A stretch of DNA of 64,000 nucleotides from JAVVHH01 sp964613945 (GTDB taxonomy: Bacteria; Pseudomonadota; Alphaproteobacteria; Acetobacterales; Acetobacteraceae): assembly GCA_964613945.1 (NCBI GenBank), contig CAZTJC010000002.1:124001-188000 (forward strand), read 5' to 3'. Below the pieces are notes generated by a model. The model worked only from the letters and a program-made list of their open reading frames with translations. It was not told the origin of the DNA and did no database searches. Made by a program: the position numbers and the translations under genes. Of this stretch, positions 33,139-43,264 are shown one piece after another; positions within the stretch are counted from its first letter, which is position 1, and each line of letters opens with the position of its first letter.

Positions 33139-35205
33139 ATGATAGGTGCATCAATGACCTCCCAAAATCAGGGACACGGCAGCACGACCGGGCATGGTTT
33201 CGCCGACCTGGACAGCATCGCAGTCCGGCTGCGCCTCATCGGCCAGATGGAGGCCTGGACAGTCAACAGCGACAGCGTTTTGCCGCCGGGTCGCAAGACC
33301 CGCGCGCTGCTCGCCATCGTGGTGTTGTCGGCACCGCGGCCGGTGCTGCGGTCGCGCTTGGCCGAACTGCTTTGGAGCCGTCGCCCCGAGGAGCAGGCAC
33401 GGGCATCGCTGCGGCAGGAGATCCACCGTTTGCTTGAGGTGCTGACTCCCGCCGGCACCGAGATCCTCACCATCAACCGGGACAGCCTGGTCCTGCGGCC
33501 AGGCGTCGTCTGGGTCGACGTCGACGAGGTGCTCCGGGCTACCACGGCGCATCCGGGGGCGTTGGCCTTGCTGGATAGCGAGTTGCTCGAAGAGCTCGAC
33601 GGCGTCGACCCGGCGTTCGACATCTGGCTGCACGGCGAACGCGAGCGCCTGCGCGACCGCGCCCGGAGCGTGGCGGAAGCGTTGCTGAACGAGCAGGTCG
33701 CGCCCGAAACGCTCATCCCTGTGGCCCAGCAGCTTCTCGCCATCGACCGCGCGCATGAGGGCGCCTGGCGCGCCCTGATGCGGGCACACGCCGAGCGGGG
33801 CGAGCGTGGCATGGCGATCCAGTCCTATGATCGGTGCCGGGCCGTGCTGGCCGATCTGCTGGATGCAGCGCCGTCGCCGGAGACGCAGGGATTGCTGGCC
33901 GAGATACGCAGCGGCAAGACCGTGCGCGCGCCCACGCTACCCCCGCCGCTGATCGGCGCCGAGGCCCGCGCCGAGTTGCGCCCGGCGGTAGCTCGCTCCG
34001 GCGCGCGCATCGGCGTGCTGCCGCTCACGCTCGTCGGGCCGGACCCGGTGCACAACCACCTGGCGATGGGCCTCGCCGAGGAGATCACCTCCTCGCTCAG
34101 CCGCTTCCGCTGGATGTCGATCGTCTCCACCTCGTCGCTGGTCCAGACCGTAGGCGACTCGCGCGACGACACCGTGCTGCGTCAAACGCTCGGGCTCGAT
34201 TACCTCATCGACGGCACCGTGCAGCGCGGCGGGGACCGTATCCGCATCGCACCCCGCTTGATCGACCTGCGCGACGGCAATCAGGTGGTCTGGACGCGAC
34301 GGTTCGATCGGTCGATGGACGATCTGCTCAGCGTCCAGGACGATGTCGCATCGGAGACGGTTGCACAGGTCGAGCCGGAACTGCTTCTGCTGGAAGGCCG
34401 CCGGGCGCTGCTGACGCCGGTGGCTGATGCCGGGCCGTGGGAGCTGACGATGCGGGCGCTGCCAAGCATGCGCCGCTCGGATCGGCAGCAATTCATGGAA
34501 GCCGGCGTCCTGCTGCGCCGTGCGATCGAGATGCAGCCCGACCTGGCTCCGGCGCACACCTGGCTGGCCTATTGGCACTGCCTTCTCGACGAGCACGGTT
34601 GGGCCGAGGATCGCGCCGCTATCGCCGAGCAGGCGGCCCGGCACGCCGAGCGTGGCATCACGCTGGACCCGCAGAATGCCCGCAGCTTCACCGTTGCCGG
34701 TCATGTCCGCGCCGCCCTCGAGCATCGGTTGCCGGAGGCCCTGTCGCTGCACCAGAGGGCATTGGCGTTGAACCCCAACCTCGGCATGGCCTGGGCACTC
34801 TCCGGCTTCGCCCACCTGTATGCCGGTAAACTGGACGAGGCGGCCTCACGCTTCGACCGCTACCGCGAGCTGTCACCGGCGGATCCGTTCGCCTTCCAAT
34901 ACGACGTCGGTTTCAGCCTACTGGCGTTTCTACGCGGCGATGACGAGAAGGCGGCAGAGTTCGGGCGCGCGGTAAACGAGCTGAACCCGGATTACGCGCC
35001 GGGCTGCAAGGTTTACCTGGCCGCCCTGGGCCGCCTGGGACGCGACGCCGAGGCCGCAGTGGTGCGAAAGCGGCTGATCGGTTTCGACCCGAATTTCCGG
35101 ATCGATCGCTTTACCGCGGAAAGCGCTTTTGCCGACGCGGGAAGTACGGAACGCCTGGCGAGCGGGATGCGTCAGGCCGGGATTCCGGAGACGATTTCGG
35201 CCTGA
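33139..35205 (+). CDS. large SARP-like transcriptional regulator with BTAD, TolB-like and TPR regions
   Basis: About 688 aa. Residues ~25-115 form a winged-helix domain (RSRLAELLWSRRPEEQARASLRQEIHRLL). A BTAD-type helical segment follows (~150-250, ending CRAVLADLLDAAPSPETQ). Residues ~285-425 form a TolB/adenylate-cyclase-associated segment (IGVLPLTLVG, GLDYLIDGTVQR, DDLLSVQDDVASE). The rest is TPR-like (LDPQNARSFTVAGHVRAAL, ALNPNLGMAWALSGFAHLY). No membrane helix is evident, so it is likely a cytosolic DNA-binding protein. A shorter paralogue is at 58440. GTG 33136 and ATG 33154 are alternative starts. Confidence 0.82.
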   Translation: MIGASMTSQNQGHGSTTGHGFADLDSIAVRLRLIGQMEAWTVNSDSVLPPGRKTRALLAIVVLSAPRPVLRSRLAELLWSRRPEEQARASLRQEIHRLLEVLTPAGTEILTINRDSLVLRPGVVWVDVDEVLRATTAHPGALALLDSELLEELDGVDPAFDIWLHGERERLRDRARSVAEALLNEQVAPETLIPVAQQLLAIDRAHEGAWRALMRAHAERGERGMAIQSYDRCRAVLADLLDAAPSPETQGLLAEIRSGKTVRAPTLPPPLIGAEARAELRPAVARSGARIGVLPLTLVGPDPVHNHLAMGLAEEITSSLSRFRWMSIVSTSSLVQTVGDSRDDTVLRQTLGLDYLIDGTVQRGGDRIRIAPRLIDLRDGNQVVWTRRFDRSMDDLLSVQDDVASETVAQVEPELLLLEGRRALLTPVADAGPWELTMRALPSMRRSDRQQFMEAGVLLRRAIEMQPDLAPAHTWLAYWHCLLDEHGWAEDRAAIAEQAARHAERGITLDPQNARSFTVAGHVRAALEHRLPEALSLHQRALALNPNLGMAWALSGFAHLYAGKLDEAASRFDRYRELSPADPFAFQYDVGFSLLAFLRGDDEKAAEFGRAVNELNPDYAPGCKVYLAALGRLGRDAEAAVVRKRLIGFDPNFRIDRFTAESAFADAGSTERLASGMRQAGIPETISA

Positions 35206-35208
35206 GGC

Positions 35209-35970
35209 TTACTGGGATGCGCTGACCCTGGACGACAGCGGCCCGAGCCCGTCGAGTATCGACCCTGCCAGGGCTTTGGAGAGGCAGGCATAGCCGAGAT
35301 CGTTGTGGTGGACTCCGTCATTGGCCAGGAACTCCGAATACGGATGACCGGCCTCCTGCCACAGCTCCATTAGCCGTCCGCGTGCGAACAGGCGGGCATC
35401 TTCGCGGCGAGCGATATCGGCGAGGGCCTGGTCGATCTGGGCGTGTAGCGGCGAGGCGAGCACGGCCGGCGAGCGCTGGTTGTCCATCAGGATGACATCG
35501 GCGCCGCTCCGCTCGAGCTTGCGCACGCCCTCATCGACGAGGGTCTGGAACAATTCCAGGTCGACGCCGCGCATGGCACTGTTGGCACCGACTTGCCAGA
35601 TCACCAACGTCGGCCGCATCGCGATCACGTCGGCGTCCAGGCGCGCTATCATCTCGGGGGCATCCTGCCCACCAACACCGCGGTTGATGACGGCGACGTG
35701 CGCATCCGGCAGCGCCGCTTCGAGCTCGAGTTGAAGAATGGCAGGGTAGGTATGCCGCATGTCCGATGCGTGCGACCCTTCGGTGGACGAACTGCCAAAG
35801 GCGACGATCGTCACCTCCTGAGCATTGGACAGCGCCCGGCGAACATTGGGCAACGCGATCGGCGGTAGCTTGGTGGCGGGGCAGGTGACGGGCGGGACCG
35901 TATCGGCGTAAGCGGCCGGGCCGAACAGGCCGAGCGCAACGACGAGTGCCAGTCCTGCCCGCCAAATCAC
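35209..35970 (-). CDS. secreted SGNH/GDSL-type hydrolase
   Basis: About 253 aa from GTG 35970, which overlaps the tldD stop as GTGA. A signal peptide (VALGLFGPAAYADT) precedes the SGNH blocks: FGSSSTEGSH with the nucleophile serine, NRGVGGQDA, GANSA (block III Asn) and NDGVHHNDLGY (Asp/His). This arrangement fits periplasmic esterases or O-acetyl-glycan deacetylases. Substrate unknown. It converges with the large regulator, 3 bp apart. Confidence 0.83.
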   Translation of the reverse strand: MIWRAGLALVVALGLFGPAAYADTVPPVTCPATKLPPIALPNVRRALSNAQEVTIVAFGSSSTEGSHASDMRHTYPAILQLELEAALPDAHVAVINRGVGGQDAPEMIARLDADVIAMRPTLVIWQVGANSAMRGVDLELFQTLVDEGVRKLERSGADVILMDNQRSPAVLASPLHAQIDQALADIARREDARLFARGRLMELWQEAGHPYSEFLANDGVHHNDLGYACLSKALAGSILDGLGPLSSRVSASQ

Positions 35971-37424
35971 GTTGCGGTTCCGCCGACGGTCAGGCTCGAC
36001 AGTTTCAAAGTCGGCTGACCGACACCGACCGGCACTCCCTGGCCGTTCTTGCCGCATGTCCCGATCCCAGGGTCCAGGCCCGGATCGTCGCCGACCATCT
36101 CGACCTTCAGCAACGCATCCGGCCCGTTGCCGATCAGGGTCGCGCCCTTGACCGGCGCGGTGATGACGCCGTCCTCGATCAGATAAGCCTCGTTGGCGGA
36201 GAACACGAACTTGCCGGAGGTGATGTCCACCTGGCCGCCGCTGAAGTTGACGGCATACAAGCCGCGCTTGACCGAGCGGATCATGTCCTCCTGCTTAGCG
36301 TCGCCACCGAGCATGATGGTGTTGGTCATCCGCGGCATCGGCACGTGCGCATAGCTCTGACGGCGTCCGTTGCCTGTCGGTGCGACGCCCATCAGGCGGG
36401 CGTTCAGGCGGTCCTGGATATAGCCGGTGAGGATGCCGTCCTCGATCATGACGGTGCGGCCGCCCGGGGTGCCTTCGTCGTCCACGGTGATGCTGCCGCG
36501 GCGGTCGGGAATGGTGCCGTCGTCGACCACGGTGACGCCCTTGGTGGCGATCCGCTTGCCCATCAGCCCGGAGAAGGCCGACGTCTTCTTGCGGTTGAAG
36601 TCGCCTTCCAGCCCGTGACCGACGGCTTCGTGCAGCAGGATGCCGGGCCAACCCGGTCCGAGCACTACCGGCATGTCACCGGCTGGCGCCGGACGGCTGT
36701 CGAGGTTGACCAGTGCCTGGCGCAACGCCTCGTCGACTGCCGCCTTCAGGTAGGCGTCATCCAGCAGGGCAGCGTAGCCGAAGCGTCCACCACCGCCGAA
36801 ATTGCCGCTCTCCCGGCGTCCATCCTGCTCGACGACGACCGAGACGCCCATGCGCACCAGTGGTCGCAGGTCGGCGACCCGAGTACCGTCGGCGCGAACG
36901 ATCTGCACCGCCTGCCACTCGCCGGCGATGCTGGCCATCACTTGCTTGACGCGCGGATCCTTGGCCCGGGCGTAGTCGTTCAGCATCGACAACGCGGCCG
37001 TCCGATCGGCGAACTCCGTCGTGATCAGCGGATTGGCGTCGGAATACAGGCGCGAGTTGGTTGCCCGCGGCGGCTCGGCGGCCGTGCCGGTGCGCCCGCC
37101 CTTAACCCCACCCATCGCAGCGGCAGCCCGGCGCAGTGCCGCCTCCGACACCTCGCCGGCATGGGCATACGCCGCTTCCTCGTCGAGCACGGCGCGCAGG
37201 CCGAAGCCGAGATGCGTGTCGAACCCCGCGCTGCGGATGCGGCCGTCGTCGAGCGAGATGCTCTCGGATTCGCGGTATTCCAGGAAGAGCTCACCATCAT
37301 CCATGCCGGACAACGCGTCACCGACGATGGTTTCCACGGCAGCGCGATCAAGGGTGGCGCCTGGGCGATCAAAGAAAAGGCCGTCGGTGGCGGCCAAGGC
37401 GGAAAGTGGCGAAGTCTGCGTCAT
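35967..37424 (-). CDS. tldD: TldD metalloprotease subunit
   Basis: A 485-aa protein with the TldD zinc motif HEAVGH near residue 264 (LLHEAVGHGLEGDFNRKKT) and conserved MRMGVSVVVEQDGRRESGNFGGGGR-type and GYIQDRLNARLMG text. TldD pairs with TldE/PmbA to process peptides such as microcin B17 and CcdA; only TldD carries the active metal site. TldE is not in the window. Downstream SGNH hydrolase is coupled by a GTGA overlap. Confidence 0.92.
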   Translation of the reverse strand: MTQTSPLSALAATDGLFFDRPGATLDRAAVETIVGDALSGMDDGELFLEYRESESISLDDGRIRSAGFDTHLGFGLRAVLDEEAAYAHAGEVSEAALRRAAAAMGGVKGGRTGTAAEPPRATNSRLYSDANPLITTEFADRTAALSMLNDYARAKDPRVKQVMASIAGEWQAVQIVRADGTRVADLRPLVRMGVSVVVEQDGRRESGNFGGGGRFGYAALLDDAYLKAAVDEALRQALVNLDSRPAPAGDMPVVLGPGWPGILLHEAVGHGLEGDFNRKKTSAFSGLMGKRIATKGVTVVDDGTIPDRRGSITVDDEGTPGGRTVMIEDGILTGYIQDRLNARLMGVAPTGNGRRQSYAHVPMPRMTNTIMLGGDAKQEDMIRSVKRGLYAVNFSGGQVDITSGKFVFSANEAYLIEDGVITAPVKGATLIGNGPDALLKVEMVGDDPGLDPGIGTCGKNGQGVPVGVGQPTLKLSSLTVGGTAT

Positions 37425-37495
37425 TCGTTCCTACTCTGACTCAGCGATCGCCCCACGACCAGCGGAGTCGTGCGGCGCGTCGCAAGATTCGCTCA

Positions 37496-38590
37496 TTAAA
37501 GAGACTGCGGCCGCCGATCCCCGCTTCCGGCACCACCGTGCAGATAGAGCGTCACCAGTGCCGATGAAAGGAGAAGGATGGCAACGCCCTGGTGCAACGT
37601 CGCCAAACCGACGGGCACCACCATCAGCAAGGTCGCGACCCCGAGCACATATTGAGTGCAGACCAGCGCACCGATGGCGCCCAACGCCACCCGTCCCGCT
37701 CCGGCCGATCGGCGCCACACCAGCGCCACCGTCGCCAGCGCGAACGCCGCCGTCAGCGTCGCCAGCAACCGGTGATCGAATTGCACCGCGGCCAGGTTCT
37801 CGGTGAGATTGCGCAGGAACGGCTGTAGCGCGCCGTAATCGTCCGGCACCAGGCTGCCGCCCATCAGCGGAAAGGTATTGTAGATCATCCCTGCCTTCAG
37901 CCCGGCGACGAAGCCGCCCGCCGCGATCGTCAGCGCCACGGCGGCGCAGAGCGTTGCCAGAACACGCCGCGTGCCACCGGCAATCGCGATCCGCGCCGGT
38001 GCCAGCGTCTCTAAGGCGGTCCAAAGGATTGCCGAGTAGAGGGTCAGCGCCAGCATGAGGTGCATCACCAGGCGATAGGCGGACACGGCGGTGCTGCCGG
38101 CTGCAAACCCGCTGGCCACCATGAACCAGCCCACCGCACCCTGAAGCGCGCCGAGGCAGAACAGCACGCCGAACCGGATGCCGAGCCGGGCCGAGATCTG
38201 CCTGCGCACGGCGAACACCACCAATGGCACGACGAACACGATCCCGGTCAGGCGGCCCCAGAGACGATGGGTCCATTCCAGCCAGAAGATCGACTTGAAG
38301 CCATCGATGCCGAAGCCGTGATTGATCAGCGCGTATTGCGGGATCTGCTGATACAGCGCGTAGAGCCGGTCCCATTCGGCCGCCGAGAGCGGCGGGATCA
38401 TGCCCATGATCGGCGCCCACTCCATGATGGAAAGGCCGGAGCCGGTCAGCCGGGTCGCGCCGCCGAGCGAGATCATCACCAGCAGCATGAAGCATACCAC
38501 GAATAGCCAGATCGCGACCGGGCGACGGGAGCGGGTGACCCGGGCCGTTCGGGCTCGTCCTGGGCTGGCGGTGGTCGTGGCGGTCGTCAT
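37496..38590 (-). CDS. ctaA: heme A synthase (COX15/CtaA)
   Basis: A 364-aa membrane protein of about eight helices. Conserved histidines sit in EWTHRLWGRLTG and FDHRLLATLTA, with further ones in HLMLALTLYSA and LHQGVAILLL, the heme-ligand pattern of CtaA. GGATRLTGSGLSIMEW is the family opening. It oxidises heme O to heme A for aa3 oxidases. An N-terminal basic stretch of ~25 residues precedes the first helix. Confidence 0.93.
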   Translation of the reverse strand: MTTATTTASPGRARTARVTRSRRPVAIWLFVVCFMLLVMISLGGATRLTGSGLSIMEWAPIMGMIPPLSAAEWDRLYALYQQIPQYALINHGFGIDGFKSIFWLEWTHRLWGRLTGIVFVVPLVVFAVRRQISARLGIRFGVLFCLGALQGAVGWFMVASGFAAGSTAVSAYRLVMHLMLALTLYSAILWTALETLAPARIAIAGGTRRVLATLCAAVALTIAAGGFVAGLKAGMIYNTFPLMGGSLVPDDYGALQPFLRNLTENLAAVQFDHRLLATLTAAFALATVALVWRRSAGAGRVALGAIGALVCTQYVLGVATLLMVVPVGLATLHQGVAILLLSSALVTLYLHGGAGSGDRRPQSL

Positions 38591-38735
38591 CTATATTCCT
38601 ATCGTGCCGACGGTGGGCCGGGTCGCTATCAGCACAGATACGCCGTTCGGCCCAGGTTGCGAGGTGGGCAAACCTTGCGAGGTACGTTCGCGCGATGCTA
38701 CCGCGCCTCCGATGCAGAGAGCCGGGCCAGTCTAA

Positions 38736-39485
38736 GTGCAAGAACAGGTGCGTGCGCACGATCGATCCACCCCGCTGTTGACCGTGGTAGTGCCGGTGCG
38801 CAACGAGGCGGCCAACATCCGGCCGCTGATCGAGGAGATCGTCTCGGCGCTGCCGCACGTCGCGCACGAGATCGTCTATGTCGACGACGGCAGCACCGAC
38901 GGCACGCTGGCTGAATTGCGGGCGATGCAGCTGGAATTGCCGACGCTGACGGTGCGGCGGCATCGGGCAAGCTGCGGCCAGTCGGCCGCGATCATCACCG
39001 GCGTGAAGGCGGCGACGGGCTTGTGGATCGCCACGCTGGACGGCGACGGGCAGAACGACCCGGCCGATATCCCGGCGCTGCTGGCGCAGGCGCAAGCAGA
39101 TAACGGCGCCTCGCCGGTGCTGTTCGCCGGCCACCGCACGACCCGGCGCGATACCCAGATCAAGCGGATCTCCTCCCGCGTCGCCAACCGGGTGCGGGCG
39201 ACGCTGTTGGGCGACGCGACGCCTGATACCGGGTGCGGACTGAAGCTGTTCCAGCGCGCGGTGTTTCTCGAGTTGCCGCACTTCGATCACATGCACCGTT
39301 TCCTGCCGGCGTTGTTCATGCGGGCCGGCGGGCGCGTGCGTTCGTTGCCGGTCAACCATCGACCGCGGCTGCGTGGGCAGTCGAATTACGGCACGTTGGA
39401 TCGGCTAGCGGTCGGCATCGTCGATCTGGCCGGCGTGGCTTGGTTGCAGCGGCGGTGGCGGCGGCCGGAGATCGACACGTTTTGA
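38736..39485 (+). CDS. family 2 glycosyltransferase (dolichol-phosphate mannosyltransferase-like)
   Basis: A 249-aa GT-A enzyme: TVVVPVRNEAANIRPLIEEI, YVDDGSTDGTL, the metal/donor-site region LDGDGQNDPADIP and acceptor-site HMHRFLPALFMRAGG. No C-terminal membrane helices, so it is the short DPM1-like form that would glycosylate a polyprenyl phosphate. GTG 38736 is used as start. Its stop overlaps the start of the membrane protein downstream, a pairing seen in lipid-linked sugar modules. Confidence 0.87.
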   Translation: MQEQVRAHDRSTPLLTVVVPVRNEAANIRPLIEEIVSALPHVAHEIVYVDDGSTDGTLAELRAMQLELPTLTVRRHRASCGQSAAIITGVKAATGLWIATLDGDGQNDPADIPALLAQAQADNGASPVLFAGHRTTRRDTQIKRISSRVANRVRATLLGDATPDTGCGLKLFQRAVFLELPHFDHMHRFLPALFMRAGGRVRSLPVNHRPRLRGQSNYGTLDRLAVGIVDLAGVAWLQRRWRRPEIDTF

Positions 39486-40147
39486 GCCGCGCGGCGGTGG
39501 GCGTCGCGCGGCTGGTCTGGAAGCCGGCGCTGATGCTGCTGACGTTTGTCGCCATCGCCGTAGCATTGCGGGAAAGCGGCTTCGATCCCCGGGCGGCGAT
39601 GGCATCGGCCGGGTCGCATGGGCCGGCGGCGTTTGTGGCGATCGGGGCGGCGGCATGTGCCGTTGCCGTGCCGCGGCAGGTGGTGGCGCTCGCGGGTGGG
39701 TATGCGTTCGGGTTCTGGCCCGGAGCGGCGCTGACGTTGGTGGCGGAAATCGTCGGGTGCGCCATCGATTTCGGCTGGGCGCGGCTGCTGGGCCGGCGGG
39801 CGGCGCTGGCATTTCTGCAGCGGCGTGGCGGCGGGCGGCTCGCACGGCTGGACCGGTTCCTCACGGGGCGGGCGTTCACGGCGACGCTGACGCTGCGGCT
39901 GCTGCCGGTGGGGAGCAACGTATTGCTCAACCTGGTGGCGGGTGTCTCGGGCGTGGCGACCGGGCCGTTCCTGGCGGCGTCGGCTATCGGATACGTGCCG
40001 CAGACCGTCGTGTTCGCGTTGGCCGGTGCCGGTGCCGGGCTGTCGAACGCAGTGCAGCTTTGGGTGGCGGTGGGGCTGCTGTTGCTTTCGGTCGGGATCG
40101 GTGTGCTGCTGCTCAAGCGCGGTGGTCCGCTCCCGGATGGCGAGTGA
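39482..40147 (+). CDS. TVP38/TMEM64 (DedA-like) membrane protein
   Basis: About 221 aa starting at TTG 39482 (TTGA overlap with the glycosyltransferase stop); GTG 39497 is possible. The SNARE-associated/VTT domain shows RQVVALAGGYAFGFWPG, then RLLPVGSNVLLNLVAGVSGV and a late GYVPQTVVFALAGAG. Such proteins are linked to lipid scrambling or undecaprenyl-phosphate recycling in other bacteria. Coupling to a DPM-like glycosyltransferase fits lipid-carrier handling. Confidence 0.85.
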   Translation: MSRAAVGVARLVWKPALMLLTFVAIAVALRESGFDPRAAMASAGSHGPAAFVAIGAAACAVAVPRQVVALAGGYAFGFWPGAALTLVAEIVGCAIDFGWARLLGRRAALAFLQRRGGGRLARLDRFLTGRAFTATLTLRLLPVGSNVLLNLVAGVSGVATGPFLAASAIGYVPQTVVFALAGAGAGLSNAVQLWVAVGLLLLSVGIGVLLLKRGGPLPDGE

Positions 40148-40157
40148 CGCTCGCCAT
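40137..40157. terminator. hairpin spanning the stop codon of the TVP38-like gene
   Basis: ATGGCGAG (40137-40144) and CTCGCCAT (40150-40157) are perfect complements around a 5-nt loop that contains the TGA. It lies between convergent genes and could serve as a two-way transcription end, but no T-run follows on either strand. Confidence 0.35.
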
Positions 40158-40171
40158 GCCGGGACGTCGCG

Positions 40172-40429
40172 TCAGTTCAGGTATTTAAGATGATCGGCGT
40201 GCCGCATGGCGCCAGTGCGCATGATCTCGGCACAGGCGACGCGGATGGAGTGCAGCTTGCCGTCGAGGTTGTTGCGCCAAAAGTTTAGAAAGCGGCGCAG
40301 CTCGGGATAGTCCGGCGCGATATCCATGTTCTGCCAAACGTAGCTTTGCAGCAGGGTAGGATGATCGGGGTAGTGGTAGAGGATTTCTGCCGTCGTAAGC
40401 CGGTAGTCCTTGATCTGCAGCAACGCCAT
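40172..40429 (-). CDS. usg: Usg family protein
   Basis: An 85-aa protein from ATG 40429. The text DYRLTTAEILYHYPDHP, LLQSYVWQNMDIAPDYPEL and RRFLNFWRNNLDGKLHSIRV matches the small alphaproteobacterial Usg family as I recall it. Function unknown. It is transcribed toward the TVP38-like gene and divergent from groESL. Confidence 0.8.
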   Translation of the reverse strand: MALLQIKDYRLTTAEILYHYPDHPTLLQSYVWQNMDIAPDYPELRRFLNFWRNNLDGKLHSIRVACAEIMRTGAMRHADHLKYLN

Positions 40430-40553
40430 GCCCGAGCACTCCCAGGTTGAAACATTCCGTCCTCTCGGCCAGCCCATTCCGTGTTGGCCGACAGTTTGAT
40501 GGTGCAATATCAACGCTTAAGAAGTCACTAATATTTCAAACTTTTTCAGCCAC

Positions 40554-40580
40554 TTAGCACTCGGGCCAGCAAAGTGCTGC
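40554..40580 (+). promoter_or_regulatory. degenerate upstream CIRCE-like element
   Basis: A perfect CIRCE left arm TTAGCACTC, a 9-nt spacer, then AAGTGCTGC, which keeps six to seven of nine positions of GAGTGCTAA. It sits 8 bp upstream of the groE -35 box. It is probably a second, weaker HrcA site. Confidence 0.55.
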
Positions 40581-40587
40581 CGGGCGG

Positions 40588-40616
40588 TTGACTTGCCGCC
40601 AAGCCTCCCCTAGATG
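40588..40616 (+). promoter_or_regulatory. groES promoter
   Basis: TTGACT (40588-40593), a 17-bp spacer and TAGATG (40611-40616) fit a housekeeping promoter. The same stretch can be read as a heat-shock-sigma promoter, with CCCC at 40607-40610 placed 13 bp after TTGACT. The CIRCE operator starts 3 bp downstream, consistent with repression at the transcription start. Confidence 0.7.
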
Positions 40617-40618
40617 CT

Positions 40619-40645
40619 CTGGCACTCTCCCTACGAGAGTGCTAA
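40619..40645 (+). promoter_or_regulatory. CIRCE operator (HrcA binding site)
   Basis: CTGGCACTC, a 9-nt spacer, and GAGTGCTAA. The right arm is a perfect match to the CIRCE consensus and the left arm differs in two bases. HrcA represses groESL through this inverted repeat in alphaproteobacteria. It lies 39 bp ahead of the groES ATG. Confidence 0.9.
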
Positions 40646-40683
40646 CGCCCCCTGATGGGGCCAAAAATTCTGGAGCATCCACG

Positions 40684-41001
40684 ATGAAGTTCCGTCCGCT
40701 GCATGACCGTATCGTGGTCAAGCGCATCACCGCCGAAGAGAAGTCCCTCGGCGGCATCATCATTCCCGACACCGCCAAAGAGAAGCCGATGGAAGGCGAA
40801 GTCGTCGCCGTCGGTCCGGGCGCGCGTAACGAGCAGGGCCAGGTTGTGGCGCTCGACGTGAAGGCCGGCGATCGCGTGCTGTTCGGCAAGTGGTCCGGCA
40901 CCGAAGTCAAGCTCGATGGCGAAGAGCTCCTCATCATGAAGGAGAGCGACATCATGGGGATCATCGAAGGTTCAGCGACGCCGGCCCAGAAGGCCGCGTA
41001 A
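40684..41001 (+). CDS. groES: co-chaperonin GroES
   Basis: A 105-aa Cpn10. MKFRPLHDRIVVKRI, the mobile loop around EEKSLGGIIIPDTAKEKP, and VLFGKWSGTEVKLDGEELLIM are standard. It caps GroEL during folding. ATG 40684 follows the CIRCE-controlled leader. groEL begins 35 bp downstream in the same operon. Confidence 0.97.
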   Translation: MKFRPLHDRIVVKRITAEEKSLGGIIIPDTAKEKPMEGEVVAVGPGARNEQGQVVALDVKAGDRVLFGKWSGTEVKLDGEELLIMKESDIMGIIEGSATPAQKAA

Positions 41002-41036
41002 AGCCGACCTCCCGATAACTGAAGAAGGAAGACAAC

Positions 41037-42683
<1,647 letters not shown>

Positions 42684-42703
42684 AGTCCAAGTTTCCAAAT
42701 CAG

Positions 42704-42739
42704 GGGGGCAGGCTTTCGGGTCTGCCCCCCTTTTTTTTG
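42704..42739 (+). terminator. rho-independent terminator of groESL
   Basis: GGGGGGCAG (42704-42712) pairs with CTGCCCCCC (42723-42731) around a 10-nt loop, followed by eight T. It begins 20 bp after the groEL stop. The clearest intrinsic terminator in the window. Confidence 0.95.
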
Positions 42740-42870
42740 CCTCCGGCATGCCGATTGCAGGCTGGTGCAGGCCCGCTGATGACGATAGCGTGATTGACTT
42801 AGGTGGGAAAACCTGCTCGGTGCGCGGTTGTATGGTTTTGAACTAACGGCTGCAAAAACGTCCAAATCTG

Positions 42871-42890
42871 TACATAATATTGTATATTTA
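42871..42890 (+). promoter_or_regulatory. AT-rich promoter/leader segment before csp
   Basis: A 20-bp nearly all-A/T stretch in GC-rich surroundings, containing CATAAT and TATATT as possible -10 boxes. It lies about 50-65 bp before the cold-shock gene. No convincing -35 box is visible, so the exact start is open. Confidence 0.4.
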
Positions 42891-42937
42891 CGCATACCGG
42901 CACGCTCGCCGGGCTCACTACTGGAGAGACAACGGTC

Positions 42938-43141
42938 ATGGCTACGGGTTCGGTGAAGTGGTTCAACGCCACCAAGGGTTTTGGCTTCATAATGCCTTCG
43001 GATGGCGGCAAGGACGTCTTTGTACACATCACCGCAGTTCAGGCTGCAGGTCTAAAGGGCCTCAATGACGGCCAGAACGTCAGCTATGACGTGGTTATGG
43101 AGCGCGGCAAGGCTGCAGCTTCCAATCTCAAGCTCGAGTGA
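42938..43141 (+). CDS. cold shock protein (CspA family)
   Basis: A 67-aa single cold-shock domain with RNP1 KGFGFIMP and RNP2 DVFVHITAV. GGAGAG stands nine bases ahead of the ATG. CSD proteins bind single-stranded RNA/DNA and melt secondary structure. It has its own leader after the groEL terminator, so it is a separate transcript. Confidence 0.95.
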   Translation: MATGSVKWFNATKGFGFIMPSDGGKDVFVHITAVQAAGLKGLNDGQNVSYDVVMERGKAAASNLKLE

Positions 43142-43264
43142 CTTACTTTTGCGGCGCGACTGTTAGTCGTTACTGACGTCGTTGTCGCACTGTTGAGAAC
43201 TGATTGCTGAACTTTGGCAACCTATGCCGAAGTCCAGCAATGGCAGGCTCTAAACCCCGACGGG

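Noticed and set aside
39233..39481. Longer TVP38-like protein starting inside the glycosyltransferase gene
   Set aside because: The extra residues are an out-of-frame reading of the glycosyltransferase; TTG 39482 overlaps its stop and starts the first helix.
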